DNA from: Prochlorococcus marinus str. MIT 0918
Lineage (GTDB): Bacteria; Cyanobacteriota; Cyanobacteriia; PCC-6307; Cyanobiaceae
DNA: 64,000 nucleotides
Direction: 5' to 3'
Assembly (NCBI RefSeq): GCF_027359415.1
Contig: NZ_CP114780.1
Coordinates: forward strand, 682,001-746,000
Of this stretch, positions 27,868 to 36,237 are shown piece after piece. Under the pieces are notes generated by a model. It was not told where the DNA came from. It did not search any database and was given only the letters and a program-made list of their open reading frames with translations. Position 1 is the stretch's first letter. Each line of letters begins with the position of its first letter. Made by a program: the position numbers and the translations under genes.

Positions 27868-27975
27868 CTATGGATATGCATTCGTCAAACCCCAAACCAC
27901 AAAGAAACCTATACCTCCTAACAAAACCGCACCCCAAATGAGGACATTAGTATTACCAAAATCAGCTTTTTCCAT
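27868..27975 (-). CDS. 35-aa single-span membrane protein, unknown
   Basis: A short gene in the 170-base gap between ribF and thiE, read on the minus strand. ATG at 27975 gives MEKADFGNTN, then a hydrophobic span VLIWGAVLLGGIGFFVVWG, then LTNAYP and TAG. The shape (charged N-terminus of ten residues, one glycine- and tryptophan-bearing span, short tail) is that of the small accessory subunits of thylakoid complexes such as photosystems, cytochrome b6f or NDH-1. I cannot match it to a named subunit. It shares an upstream region with thiE, which starts 45 bases away in the other direction. Confidence 0.7.
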   Translation of the reverse strand: MEKADFGNTNVLIWGAVLLGGIGFFVVWGLTNAYP

Positions 27976-28019
27976 TAATTAAAGGGATGTCCATTTTCTT
28001 TAAACTAGGCATTAGATAG

Positions 28020-29057
28020 ATGAGTGTCACCCCTAATCCAGATCAACGTGTAGCTCAGCTCATAGATGCCAATCTAGACAGAGCAAGAGAAGGGCTAAGA
28101 GTAATTGAAGATTGGAGTAGATTTGCAATAAAAAATAAAGGACTAGTAATAACGCTTAAAGACTGGAGACATCAGCTAGGGCAACTTCATCATGAAAGCT
28201 ATAAAGAATCACGTTCTATAAATTCTGACAAAGGCTTAGGTCTAGGCCATGATTCTCAATCAAAACGGGTTTCTGCAAAGCAAATTGTTGAAGCAAACTT
28301 TGCAAGAGTTCAAGAAGCACTGAGAGTTCTAGAGGAGTTTTCCCGCATTTATCATCCAGAACTATCATTAACTTCATCAAAAATTAGATATGAACTTTAT
28401 GACTTTGAGAAAGTTTTCTTCAAACTAGAGAAAAAACAAATTTTGCTAGAAAGAATGAATTCATGCAAAATTTGTCTTATCACTCATCCTCATAAAGATC
28501 TAATTAAAATCATTTCGAAAGCTCTTGAAGCTGGCATTACAATGGTGCAATACCGATGTAAAGAAAGTAATGATTTCGACTCAATTTCTCAAGCAAAGGA
28601 ATTAGCATCTTTATGCAAAAAGCATCAATGTCTTTTCATAATCAATGATCGAGTAGATATTGCCCTTGCAACAAATGCAGATGGAGTACATCTTGGTCAG
28701 AAAGATATCCCAATAGATCTTGCTCGCAAATTAATTGGACCTGAAAAATTAATAGGTCTTAGCACTCATTCTCTAGAAGAGGTTTACAACGCAAACAAGC
28801 AAAAATGCGATTACATAGGCTTAGGTCCAGTTTATAAAACACAATTCAAACCTGAGCTATTAGCTATAGGAACTGAACTTCTAAAAGAAGCTGTGAAGAT
28901 AAGTCAAATACCAATATTTGCAATAGGTGGAATAAATGAAGAGAAGTTATCCGAGTTGCAATCAACTGGAATAAACCGAATTGCAGTTATTCATGCAATT
29001 ATTAATTCAAAAGATCCTTTTTCAACAAGTAAAAAACTATTAGAGAACCTAAAATGA
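28020..29057 (+). CDS. thiE: Thiamine-phosphate synthase with N-terminal extra domain
   Basis: Joins the pyrimidine and thiazole halves of thiamine. Residues 1 to about 130 form the helical N-terminal domain found in cyanobacterial ThiE (ThiD2-like), with ANLDRAREGLRVIEDWSRF and a second copy-like EANFARVQEALRVLEEFSR. The C-terminal TIM barrel (about 145-345) has VQYRCKES, INDRVDIALATNADGVHLGQ in short pieces, and GLSTHS and GPVYKTQFKP. The 345-residue length fits this fused form. It overlaps thiS by four bases (ATGA). Confidence 0.93.
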   Translation: MSVTPNPDQRVAQLIDANLDRAREGLRVIEDWSRFAIKNKGLVITLKDWRHQLGQLHHESYKESRSINSDKGLGLGHDSQSKRVSAKQIVEANFARVQEALRVLEEFSRIYHPELSLTSSKIRYELYDFEKVFFKLEKKQILLERMNSCKICLITHPHKDLIKIISKALEAGITMVQYRCKESNDFDSISQAKELASLCKKHQCLFIINDRVDIALATNADGVHLGQKDIPIDLARKLIGPEKLIGLSTHSLEEVYNANKQKCDYIGLGPVYKTQFKPELLAIGTELLKEAVKISQIPIFAIGGINEEKLSELQSTGINRIAVIHAIINSKDPFSTSKKLLENLK

Positions 29058-29272
29058 AACTAACAATAAATGGAGAATTAAAGAGTTTAAGAACAACAGA
29101 TAGTAGTCCTACACTAATCGAAATAGTAAAATTACTTGGACATAATCCTAAAATTATTGTTATTGAACTAAATGGGGCAATAATCAATCCAAAAGAATGG
29201 AGCAAGCAAATAATTCAAGCTGACGACATATTGGAAATCGTTACTATTGTCGGTGGAGGAGATAGCCCATAA
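29054..29272 (+). CDS. thiS: Sulfur carrier protein ThiS
   Basis: Ubiquitin-like carrier that delivers sulfur as a C-terminal thiocarboxylate for the thiazole ring. The protein is 72 residues and the end reads VTIVGGGDSP. Most ThiS proteins stop at Gly-Gly. Here a three-residue DSP tail follows the glycines, so it would need trimming unless the tail is tolerated. The start overlaps the thiE stop by four bases, so translation is coupled. Confidence 0.9.
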   Translation: MKLTINGELKSLRTTDSSPTLIEIVKLLGHNPKIIVIELNGAIINPKEWSKQIIQADDILEIVTIVGGGDSP

Positions 29273-29344
29273 AGGAAATATCTATTAACTATGGGGTCAA
29301 ATCTAAAATCATTATAAAAAAAAAGCCTTGAAATAGCCATTTTT

Positions 29345-29366
29345 GAAAATCTTTAGATTTTCTTTC
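29345..29366 (+). terminator. Weak candidate terminator after thiES
   Basis: GAAAATC-TTTA-GATTTTC forms a 7-base stem with a 4-base loop, about 70 bases past the thiS stop, followed by a short T/C run. The stem is AT-rich, so the call is weak. Confidence 0.3.
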
Positions 29367-29443
29367 GCTAAAATCTCGCAATATCTCCCAAATCAGTGGT
29401 TCCTCACATTTAAGTTGTAGCTACATGTTTTTTATCAAGTTAG

Positions 29444-29611
29444 GTGTCTTTTTCATCAAAAACTGAATCACGCTCAATGAAGTGGGAGAGCAATGGTGAA
29501 TTAGCTCAAAAAGACCTTTCTGAATTAGTAAATCGTTTACTTGATGTTGAGTCGACCACACATAGTGATGAGCTTTCTAGATTAGGAACAAAATATGACA
29601 AAGAAGACTAA
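29444..29611 (+). CDS. Small soluble protein, 55 aa, unknown
   Basis: An open frame in the otherwise gene-free stretch after thiS. GTG at 29444 starts VSFSSKTESRS; an in-frame ATG at 29477 would give MKWESNGELAQKD and 44 residues. The sequence is hydrophilic and helix-prone (DLSELVNRLLDVES, then DELSRLGTKYDKED) with a protein-like composition and a regular stop. There is no recognised domain. It is too short for the usual length cut-off, and conservation was not checked. Confidence 0.45.
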   Translation: MSFSSKTESRSMKWESNGELAQKDLSELVNRLLDVESTTHSDELSRLGTKYDKED

Positions 29612-29681
29612 TTATAAATATAGCTATTGCGTAAAGGGAAAATAAACTCAGAATTCAGAATATCTATTCTAAATTTAGTTT

Positions 29682-29825
29682 TTGAGAACAAAGAAATCTT
29701 TAATTTGGGTTAACACTCCTGTACTAATGGAGGCATTAAATCGATATGAAAAAGGAAGATTAACTCATTCTATGAAATTGTGGATTGAACAAATTTTGGA
29801 AATAAGTTCAAATAAAACTCTTTAA
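29682..29825 (+). CDS. Small protein, 47 aa, unknown
   Basis: A second short frame about 70 bases after the first. TTG at 29682 gives LRTKKSLIWVNTPVLMEAL, then NRYEKGRLTHSMKLWIEQIL, ending SSNKTL. ATG at 29727 is an alternative start of 32 residues. The composition (basic, with an amphipathic helix) looks protein-like, and the frame is open from the upstream stop to its end. It ends 33 bases before the convergent cpmA stop. Function is unknown and reality is moderately likely. Confidence 0.4.
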   Translation: MRTKKSLIWVNTPVLMEALNRYEKGRLTHSMKLWIEQILEISSNKTL

Positions 29826-29857
29826 ATATTTAGTTCAATTATTTTTCAAGTGAATAT

Positions 29858-30511
29858 TTAAGACTTGACAATCCTTAAAGCTGCCATTGCAGCCCCATAT
29901 CCATTGTCAATATTAACAACCATTAAGCCAGGTGAGCAGCTTGCCAACATTCCTTGAAGAGCAGCAAATCCGCCACTACTTACTCCATATCCAACAGAAA
30001 TAGGTAAGCCAATGACAGGCTGTGGAATTAAACCTGCAAGAACTGTTGGGAGAGCTCCTTCCATTCCAGCACAGGCAATTACAACCTTTGCTTTTTTGAA
30101 TCTATCCAAATTACTTAAAACCCTATGCAACCCAGCAACCCCTATATCCATCAAAAGCTCAGTTTTTATTCCATGAAATTGCAAAAAAAGATCTGCTTCT
30201 GTCGCTACTGCTAGATCACTAGTCCCTCCACTGACAATTAAAACCTCGCCAAGAGAGGCTTTCATCGGGAGAGGTTTCCCCAAACTCAAACAAGATGCAT
30301 TTGAATGATATTTAGCATAAGAAATATTTGCTAAAACTTCTCCTGCCTTAGTTTTGTCAACTCTAGTTACAAGGGCTAATTGAGAAGCAATTTCAAATTG
30401 ATGCAAGATTTCGATAATTTGTTCCGATGATTTATGTTCGCCCCACACGGCCTCAACCATTCCCAAACGTTTTAAACGTTCAAAATCCAACCTTGCAAAC
30501 TTATCTGTCAT
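29858..30511 (-). CDS. cpmA: CpmA/LarB family protein (PurE-like)
   Basis: Member of the LarB group, related to PurE. In Synechococcus elongatus the homologue CpmA modifies circadian phase; in lactate-racemase bacteria LarB carboxylates nicotinate dinucleotide to build the nickel-pincer cofactor. Seen here: EVLIVSGGTSDLAVATEA in pieces, then VVIACAGMEGALPTVLAGL and PVIGLPISVGYG, the PurE-type core, then INNGYGAA-like ending (DNGYGAAMAAL). 217 residues. LarC and LarE partners are not in the window. ATGA overlap with the upstream gene indicates co-translation. Confidence 0.85.
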   Translation of the reverse strand: MTDKFARLDFERLKRLGMVEAVWGEHKSSEQIIEILHQFEIASQLALVTRVDKTKAGEVLANISYAKYHSNASCLSLGKPLPMKASLGEVLIVSGGTSDLAVATEADLFLQFHGIKTELLMDIGVAGLHRVLSNLDRFKKAKVVIACAGMEGALPTVLAGLIPQPVIGLPISVGYGVSSGGFAALQGMLASCSPGLMVVNIDNGYGAAMAALRIVKS

Positions 30512-30963
30512 AGAGCAGACAATTCACCTTGAAATTTGATCGGAAAGGGATTTAAAGATTGTTCCCCTGTTGAGTCTTTTGCTATTTTTTCGAAAAGCTC
30601 CTGCACATGATCAATTTCAACTTGTGGGATAGCCTTCCATTCTTCGCGACTAGCCCAACGAATAAGCACAATCGCTTCCTCATTAAGAGGATCCCAAAAA
30701 AGCTGTCTATCTAAAAAACCTTTTTGTTTTTCTAGCCAAGGCTCCCATGTCCTTTTCTCAGCAGATAACCAAGCCTCTTTATCCTGCCTAGACACACTAA
30801 GCTTTAAATATTCAACAATTGAGGTATTTGAATTAATCACCTGAAAACTTTCAACAGCATATAAAATGGGAGTGTTCCAAAAGTAAAAAATAAGAACAGA
30901 AAAACATAATAATAGAAATTGAAAAATCTTGTTCCAATAATATTGAAGTAGAGAAATAATCAT
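30508..30963 (-). CDS. TIGR03792-type cyanobacterial protein
   Basis: A 151-residue protein with an N-terminal hydrophobic span ([16 protein letters not shown]-like, about 10-28) that may be a signal anchor. A small domain follows, with [20 protein letters not shown] and [14 protein letters not shown], matching my memory of the uncharacterised TIGR03792 family, whose domain resembles antibiotic-monooxygenase-like ferredoxin folds. The ATG at 30963 forms an ATGA overlap with ispF, and its stop forms another with cpmA, so the three genes form one translationally coupled set. Function is unknown. Confidence 0.72.
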   Translation of the reverse strand: MIISLLQYYWNKIFQFLLLCFSVLIFYFWNTPILYAVESFQVINSNTSIVEYLKLSVSRQDKEAWLSAEKRTWEPWLEKQKGFLDRQLFWDPLNEEAIVLIRWASREEWKAIPQVEIDHVQELFEKIAKDSTGEQSLNPFPIKFQGELSAL

Positions 30964-31460
30964 ATTTCCTCTAATAAAACTACAGCATGACAACTAATTC
31001 CTTCTTCTCTACCCTCTGCACCTAACAACTCATTTGTTGTAGCTTTAACACCAATACAGTCAACATCTACAAGCATTTTCTTAGAAAGATTTTCACGCAT
31101 AAAATTAATATAAGGCTTTAATTTAGGGCGCTCAGCAATAACTACCGAATCAACATTGAGAATTTGCCAACCTTTTATCTTTATTAACTCAACAACCCTT
31201 TCTAAAAGCAATAAGCTATCAATATCTTTCCATTTCGGATTATCAGGAGGGAAATATTTCCCAATATCTCCCAAAGAAAGTGCTCCAAGCATTGCATCCA
31301 TTAAAGAATGAACAAGCACATCTGCATCGCTATGACCATCAAGCCCCAACCCATCAGGATGTTCAAGTTTAACTCCTCCAATAATCAAGTCCCTCTCTGG
31401 CACTAACCTATGGATGTCATAACCGTTGCCTATCCGAATTTTTGGCAACTTTTCAATCAT
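30960..31460 (-). CDS. ispF: 2-C-methyl-D-erythritol 2,4-cyclodiphosphate synthase
   Basis: Fifth step of the MEP isoprenoid pathway, feeding carotenoids, phytol and quinones. GNGYDIHRL near the start and [15 protein letters not shown] carry the zinc and substrate residues. [19 protein letters not shown] is the C-terminal motif, shown here in part. The ATG at 31460 gives the usual short lead-in. A TTG at 31502 preceded by a GGAGAGG stretch is an alternative that would add 14 residues. It overlaps the next gene by four bases. Confidence 0.94.
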   Translation of the reverse strand: MIEKLPKIRIGNGYDIHRLVPERDLIIGGVKLEHPDGLGLDGHSDADVLVHSLMDAMLGALSLGDIGKYFPPDNPKWKDIDSLLLLERVVELIKIKGWQILNVDSVVIAERPKLKPYINFMRENLSKKMLVDVDCIGVKATTNELLGAEGREEGISCHAVVLLEEI

Positions 31461-31697
31461 GGGGATTTGTTGTTTTTTAAAGAAATGAGAAGAAGTTATC
31501 AAAACCTCTCCCCTTCCATAATATATATAAATTTACTTTCTTCTAAAACAAGCGAAAAGCAAAATGCAGAATAAACTCTATTTCCCAGCTCTCAAACTAC
31601 TTTAATTTTTAAAAGCATGAATTAATTAGTTATATAATTGGTTTAAGTATGATTTTGAGTAAAAAATTTAGTTAGAGAATATATAAATCAAGAGGTC

Positions 31698-32423
31698 TTA
31701 ATTATCTTTTTCATCATTATATAATCTTTCTCTTTCTAACCACTTTTGATATAATTCTGGACGACGATTTTTTGTTCTAATCTCTCTTTGATCCTGTCTC
31801 CATTGCGAGATTTCAGCATGATTACCACTCCGCAGAACTTTTGGAACTTCAAGATCGCGAAATTTAACTGGGCGAGTGTAATGAGGATGTTCAAGCAAAA
31901 AGTTTGCATGGCTCTCATCTTCCAATGATTCCGAGCTTCCTATAGTTCCAGGTAGAAGTCGAACCACTCCATTTATGATAATCATTGCAGCCAATTCACC
32001 ACCTGTTAAAACAAAATCTCCTAAAGAAATCTCCTCATCCGCAAGAGTTCTAATCCGTTCATCAAACCCCTCATATTGACCACAAAGGATAACTAATTGA
32101 CTGCATCCCTTAGACCATCGAAATAGATCTTTTTGAGACAAAGTTTTTCCCTGTGGAGTCATCATCAAAACCTTTCTATTTTCACAAATAGGTATAGATT
32201 CAAATGCCTCAAAAAAGGGTTCTGGCTTTAAGACCATACCAGCACCACCACCATATGGTTGGTCATCTACTTTGTGATATCCATCATTAGTAAAATCACG
32301 CGGATTATATACATTAAGCTCTGCAATCCCTTTTGAGAAAGAACGCCCAATAACACCCAGTTCTTTAATCTTCTCAAAAGACTTTGGGAAAAGGCTTATA
32401 ACGTCAATTCGTATTGGTTGCAT
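31698..32423 (-). CDS. trmD: tRNA (guanine-37-N1)-methyltransferase
   Basis: SPOUT methylase that makes m1G37 next to the anticodon and prevents frameshifting. IDVISLFPKSF opens the protein. DQPYGGGAGMVLKPEP, CGQYEGFDER and LTGGELAAM form the trefoil-knot cofactor site. 241 residues, normal. It follows era by seven bases on the same strand. rpsP, its usual partner in other bacteria, is about 3.5 kb away rather than adjacent. Confidence 0.95.
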   Translation of the reverse strand: MQPIRIDVISLFPKSFEKIKELGVIGRSFSKGIAELNVYNPRDFTNDGYHKVDDQPYGGGAGMVLKPEPFFEAFESIPICENRKVLMMTPQGKTLSQKDLFRWSKGCSQLVILCGQYEGFDERIRTLADEEISLGDFVLTGGELAAMIIINGVVRLLPGTIGSSESLEDESHANFLLEHPHYTRPVKFRDLEVPKVLRSGNHAEISQWRQDQREIRTKNRRPELYQKWLERERLYNDEKDN

Positions 32424-32430
32424 AATTAAA

Positions 32431-33372
32431 CTATTTTGCCTTATATCCCAATTCAGATAGTCTCGCTGAGCGACTTCTCCAATTAGGTAAAACCTTTACA
32501 AAAAGTTCCAGATATATAGGAACATTCATTATCTTCTTCATTTGACTTCTCGCTCCTTTTCCAATTATTTTGAGCATAGAGCCACCTTTTCCGATTAAAA
32601 TTGACTTTTGACTTTTTTTCTCTACAAAGATAGTTGCCAAGATAGCAGTTCTTTTTATATTAGAAGATTTATTTTTTATTGGCATTTCTTCAATACGGTC
32701 AATAGATACTGCAACGCTATGTGGGATCTCTTCTCTAGTATTTAATAACACTTGTTCACGTATAAGTTCACTTAAAAAAATCTCTTCAGATTGATCTGAA
32801 GTTATATTAGATGGATAAAGGCAAGGGCCAAAAGGTAGAAAGTTAATAATATTTTTAGTTAATATCTCACAACCTTCACCATTAACTGCACTGCAACAAT
32901 AAATAGGCCATATATGTTGCTCAATAAGGTTTCTATACTCGTTTAATCTATTTTGAGCTTGATCTTTTGAAACAAGGTCCCATTTATTTAAAGCAATTAA
33001 TACAGGAATAGATTGCTGTGCAAGTAATTGCACAATAAAAGCATCTCCTCTTCCAGGGGGTTTGCAACCTTCAAACATCAGCAAAATACTATCCACTTCA
33101 CCTATAAGATTTTTTGAACTTTGCACCAATCTTTCACCCAACAAATGATGAGGCTTATGAATTCCAGGCGCATCTACAAAAATAATTTGGGCTTTGGGAG
33201 TAGTCAAAATAACTCTTAATCGATTCCTAGTTGTTTGAGCAATAGGTGAAGTAATTGCAACTTTTTTACCAACAAGTTTATTTACCAAAGTTGACTTCCC
33301 TACATTCGGTCTTCCAATCAAAGCTATAAAACCTGACCGAAAATCTTCTCTAGATGACTGTAAGGATGACAT
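32431..33372 (-). CDS. era: GTPase Era
   Basis: Ribosome assembly GTPase binding the 3' end of 16S rRNA. G1 GRPNVGKST, G2/G3 region with VDAPGIHKP, and G4 NKWD are present. The C-terminal KH domain spans about 215-300 with ILIGKGGSMLKIIGKGAR. 313 residues, normal. It forms a unit with trmD downstream. Divergent from the 172-residue unknown gene with a 49-base gap. Confidence 0.95.
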   Translation of the reverse strand: MSSLQSSREDFRSGFIALIGRPNVGKSTLVNKLVGKKVAITSPIAQTTRNRLRVILTTPKAQIIFVDAPGIHKPHHLLGERLVQSSKNLIGEVDSILLMFEGCKPPGRGDAFIVQLLAQQSIPVLIALNKWDLVSKDQAQNRLNEYRNLIEQHIWPIYCCSAVNGEGCEILTKNIINFLPFGPCLYPSNITSDQSEEIFLSELIREQVLLNTREEIPHSVAVSIDRIEEMPIKNKSSNIKRTAILATIFVEKKSQKSILIGKGGSMLKIIGKGARSQMKKIMNVPIYLELFVKVLPNWRSRSARLSELGYKAK

Positions 33373-33421
33373 GCTCTAAATACTTTCCTCATCTAGCCTG
33401 ACTCAAAAGATAAATAAAGCT

Positions 33422-33940
33422 ATGAAAAAGAAAAGTCCAAGTTTTGAAGAAGCAATAAATGCTGCTTCTTTATGGTGTACCGCATGGGAAGAGGGAGAGC
33501 TAAGTGATGAAGTTTTAGCTGATAGAGTTTCTGAGCTATTAGAGTCTAGAAACGGGAGTAGAGGTTTCTTTGCATTCAGTCTTTCAAGCAACTCACCACT
33601 GATGGATCGTCTCCCTGATGTACTAATTTTTCATCTGAGAGAAGCTGGTGAAATAGTTGTTGACCTTATAGTAAAAAACCTTGCAATGAGTACAGCCATG
33701 GCATGGCATCATAAACTTGATAAAAAACCTGACCAACAAGCTGCATCTGAGAATATCAAAAGAAGATGTATAGAACTTTTGAGATTGCTAGAACCACATT
33801 CTGTAAAAAAAAGGCTTGAAAGTCTTTTAGAAGGAACAAAAGGGAAAGGAAAAGATTTGGATTTTCTTACTCGTTGGAACTACGACGATGCTCAGAAAAA
33901 AGAAATTGCTAAAGCAATTCTCTCAGTTCCTGAATATTGA
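33422..33940 (+). CDS. Cyanobacterial conserved-type protein, 172 aa, unknown function
   Basis: A soluble protein without a domain I can name. The N-terminus SFEEAINAASLWCTAWEEGELSDE in pieces, the middle RGFFAFSLSSNSPLMDRLPD, and the helical half LAMSTAMAWHHKL are regular and protein-like. No signal peptide or membrane segment. It stands alone between divergent era and a bidirectional terminator, so it is a one-gene transcript. Confidence 0.75.
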   Translation: MKKKSPSFEEAINAASLWCTAWEEGELSDEVLADRVSELLESRNGSRGFFAFSLSSNSPLMDRLPDVLIFHLREAGEIVVDLIVKNLAMSTAMAWHHKLDKKPDQQAASENIKRRCIELLRLLEPHSVKKRLESLLEGTKGKGKDLDFLTRWNYDDAQKKEIAKAILSVPEY

Positions 33941-33950
33941 GACAAAAAAA

Positions 33951-33979
33951 GGGAGAATTTAATTCTCCCCCTCTTTTTT
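33951..33979. terminator. Bidirectional rho-independent terminator
   Basis: GGGAGAATT-T-AATTCTCCC is a near-perfect inverted repeat, with an A-run just before it (33943-33950 region) and CCTCTTTTTTT just after. It can end transcription from the 172-residue gene on the plus strand and from the BI-1 gene on the minus strand's far side. It is the clearest terminator in the window. Confidence 0.85.
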
Positions 33980-33998
33980 TGATTGATTTTAGTAATAA

Positions 33999-34736
33999 CT
34001 AATCTCTGCGTCCACCACCTTGCAAAGCAATAATCAAACGAAGTATGAAAACAAATAAATTGATATAAGTTAAATACATCCCCAAAGCTCCTGCAAGATA
34101 CTGCTCATCGTTATATCTACGAGGCATTGTATAAAAATCTACAAAAGACATTGCAACAAAAAGAACTGTTCCAAAACCTGCAATCATCAACTCAAAACCA
34201 GTCCCACCAAACATTCCAGGAGCAAAGAAACCTCCAATAAATTGAACAACCATTGCAATTATTAAACCTATAAGACCTAATCCAACAGCCCCACTTAAAG
34301 CCTGGCCAACACTATCACTCATTTTTCTACCAACTGCTGAAGCTATAACAAAGGTTATTCCTGTGGCAAAAGCTGCTGTCCCAACTGAACCGATACCTGC
34401 TGTTCCAATAGCGATAGCAACAATTCCACTTAGAGTAAAGCCTGTTAAGAGGCTAAAAGCAGTAAGTAATGGCAATGCTTTTGCATTGTTTGCATTGTTT
34501 GCAGCACTTGTAGCCATGAAAAACAGAACTATTTCTGCAATTAGGGCAACAAATGACAGAGGCTGAAATAGAGCAGGATTAGAAGCCAAGAGAGATAATC
34601 CACTCAAGACTCCCAAAGCCGTAAGAACCATACCCCCACCAACATAAGGCAAAGCCTTATTAACTACATTTGGCCCTACTAAAGAGCCTGACTGAGCCTC
34701 ACGAATGGCTTGTTGAAAATTGCTACTTGCTGGCAT
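33999..34736 (-). CDS. BI-1/YbhL family integral membrane protein
   Basis: Bax inhibitor-1 family protein (YbhL/YccA type), 245 residues with about seven hydrophobic spans starting at residue 30. The C-terminal stretch FVDFYTMPRRYNDEQYLAGALGMY, given here in parts, and the final INLFVFILRLI are typical of the bacterial members, which act as pH-sensitive calcium leak channels in the one studied case. The ATG at 34736 is preferred over TTG at 34745. Transcribed away from phoH and ending at the shared terminator. Confidence 0.85.
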   Translation of the reverse strand: MPASSNFQQAIREAQSGSLVGPNVVNKALPYVGGGMVLTALGVLSGLSLLASNPALFQPLSFVALIAEIVLFFMATSAANNANNAKALPLLTAFSLLTGFTLSGIVAIAIGTAGIGSVGTAAFATGITFVIASAVGRKMSDSVGQALSGAVGLGLIGLIIAMVVQFIGGFFAPGMFGGTGFELMIAGFGTVLFVAMSFVDFYTMPRRYNDEQYLAGALGMYLTYINLFVFILRLIIALQGGGRRD

Positions 34737-34805
34737 ATGTATCAAGGTAATTAATCACTACTTTGACAGAAAAAAAATATTTACGCGAATTATTTTGTGC
34801 GGATG

Positions 34806-35780
34806 TCACGAACTTTTCTCTTTTCTTGCATAAGCATCTACTACTCGCTGAACAAGTTGGTGCCTAACAATATCTGCAGAAGTCAATTTGCAAATAGAAA
34901 TCCCTTTTACACCTTTTAATACTTTAATAGCTTCAACCAATCCACTAGTTACTCCTGAGGGAAGATCAATTTGTGTAATATCTCCTGTTACAACCATACG
35001 AGACTTTTCCCCAAGCCTAGTCAGAGCCATCCTCATTTGAGCTGATGTAGTATTTTGAGCTTCATCAAGAATCACAAAAGCATCTTCTAAAGTTCTTCCC
35101 CTCATATAAGCCAAAGGCGCGACTTCAATAATTCCTTTTTCAAGCAAAATTGATGTTTTTTCTAAACCAAGCAAAGCATGAAGAGAGTCATAAAGAGGCC
35201 TTAAATAAGGATCAACTTTTTGTTGTAAGTCACCTGGAAGAAATCCTAATCTTTCTCCTGCTTCTACAGCAGGTCTTGTGAGAATAATTTTATCTATTTT
35301 TTTCTCAGTCAACATTCGAACAGCTAATAATGTGGCAAGAAAAGTTTTTCCAGTTCCTGCAGGACCTAGAGAAAAAGTAAGGTCATTTGATTCCATTTCT
35401 TCTACATAAGTTTTTTGCCTAAGTGTTCTTGGTCGCAATAACTGACCTCGTTGACTTCTTGCAAGAATTTTTTCTCCCAAAGATGCGTGATCAGCCTGCC
35501 TACCTGTATCAATAGAAGTAAGTGCTGCAGTTAAGTCAACAGGAGAAACTATTTGACCTTCTTGCCAAACTGGACGTATTAACTCAACCAAAGCGACTGC
35601 TCTTTCAAGCTGACTTTGACGTCCGCTTATTTCAAGCTGTAAGCCTCTTAAAACAATTGAAACACCTGTTAAAGATTCCAGACGATGTAATGTTGACTGA
35701 CCTGCACCAGCAAGAGCTATAGCAGAATCAGAATCAGGTAAGTCAATAAAAAATTTTCCAGAAGACTCTGCTTCTGCCAT
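34806..35780 (-). CDS. phoH: PhoH-like ATPase
   Basis: Cytoplasmic P-loop ATPase, 324 residues. Walker A GPAGTGKTFLA near residue 138 and Walker B FVILDEAQN near 236 lie in the helicase-like core, followed by MVVTGDITQIDLPSG. The N-terminal part (about 10-85) is a small KH-like domain. The family is linked to RNA metabolism and phosphate stress in some bacteria; no phosphate box was seen here. The ATG at 35780 is used (an in-frame TTG lies six bases earlier). It follows rpsP closely. Confidence 0.92.
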   Translation of the reverse strand: MAEAESSGKFFIDLPDSDSAIALAGAGQSTLHRLESLTGVSIVLRGLQLEISGRQSQLERAVALVELIRPVWQEGQIVSPVDLTAALTSIDTGRQADHASLGEKILARSQRGQLLRPRTLRQKTYVEEMESNDLTFSLGPAGTGKTFLATLLAVRMLTEKKIDKIILTRPAVEAGERLGFLPGDLQQKVDPYLRPLYDSLHALLGLEKTSILLEKGIIEVAPLAYMRGRTLEDAFVILDEAQNTTSAQMRMALTRLGEKSRMVVTGDITQIDLPSGVTSGLVEAIKVLKGVKGISICKLTSADIVRHQLVQRVVDAYARKEKSS

Positions 35781-35787
35781 ATACAAT

Positions 35788-36162
35788 TTAAGCCTCAGTA
35801 GAGATTTCCTTGGATTCTTCGTCTTTAGACTTTTCTTTTTCTACTTTTTTTGAAGCATTCTTAGATTCTGATTTCCTTGATTCAGCTTGTTTAGCTTTAC
35901 CTACTATTTCAGCAGGCCGAATTTTCTTTTCAAGCAAACCTCCCTTTTCCAAAAGAGAACGAACAGCATCAGTAGGCTGAGCACCCTGACTCAGTCTCAA
36001 CCTAAGTGCTTCAGTATCAAGTCTAGTTTCTTTAGTTCGTGGATTATAAAATCCTAATTCCTGGAGAGGACGGCCATCTCGTCTGGAAGTGCTATTGCAA
36101 GCAACTAGGCGGAAACTGGCTTCCCTCTTCTTTCCGAACCGCTTAAGGCGGAGCTTGATCAT
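35788..36162 (-). CDS. rpsP: 30S ribosomal protein S16
   Basis: Small-subunit protein binding near the 5' domain of 16S r[20 protein letters not shown] and the segment [11 protein letters not shown] are the S16 core (1-80). A lysine- and serine-rich tail of about 40 residues follows, longer than in E. coli but common in picocyanobacteria. It sits between ffh and phoH on the same strand. Confidence 0.96.
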   Translation of the reverse strand: MIKLRLKRFGKKREASFRLVACNSTSRRDGRPLQELGFYNPRTKETRLDTEALRLRLSQGAQPTDAVRSLLEKGGLLEKKIRPAEIVGKAKQAESRKSESKNASKKVEKEKSKDEESKEISTEA

Positions 36163-36237
36163 CTTCGCTTAACTTCTTATGTTGAACAAAGGCAGTGATT
36201 AATCACTTACCAAATATCAACTTTAACTTGTCGAGGT

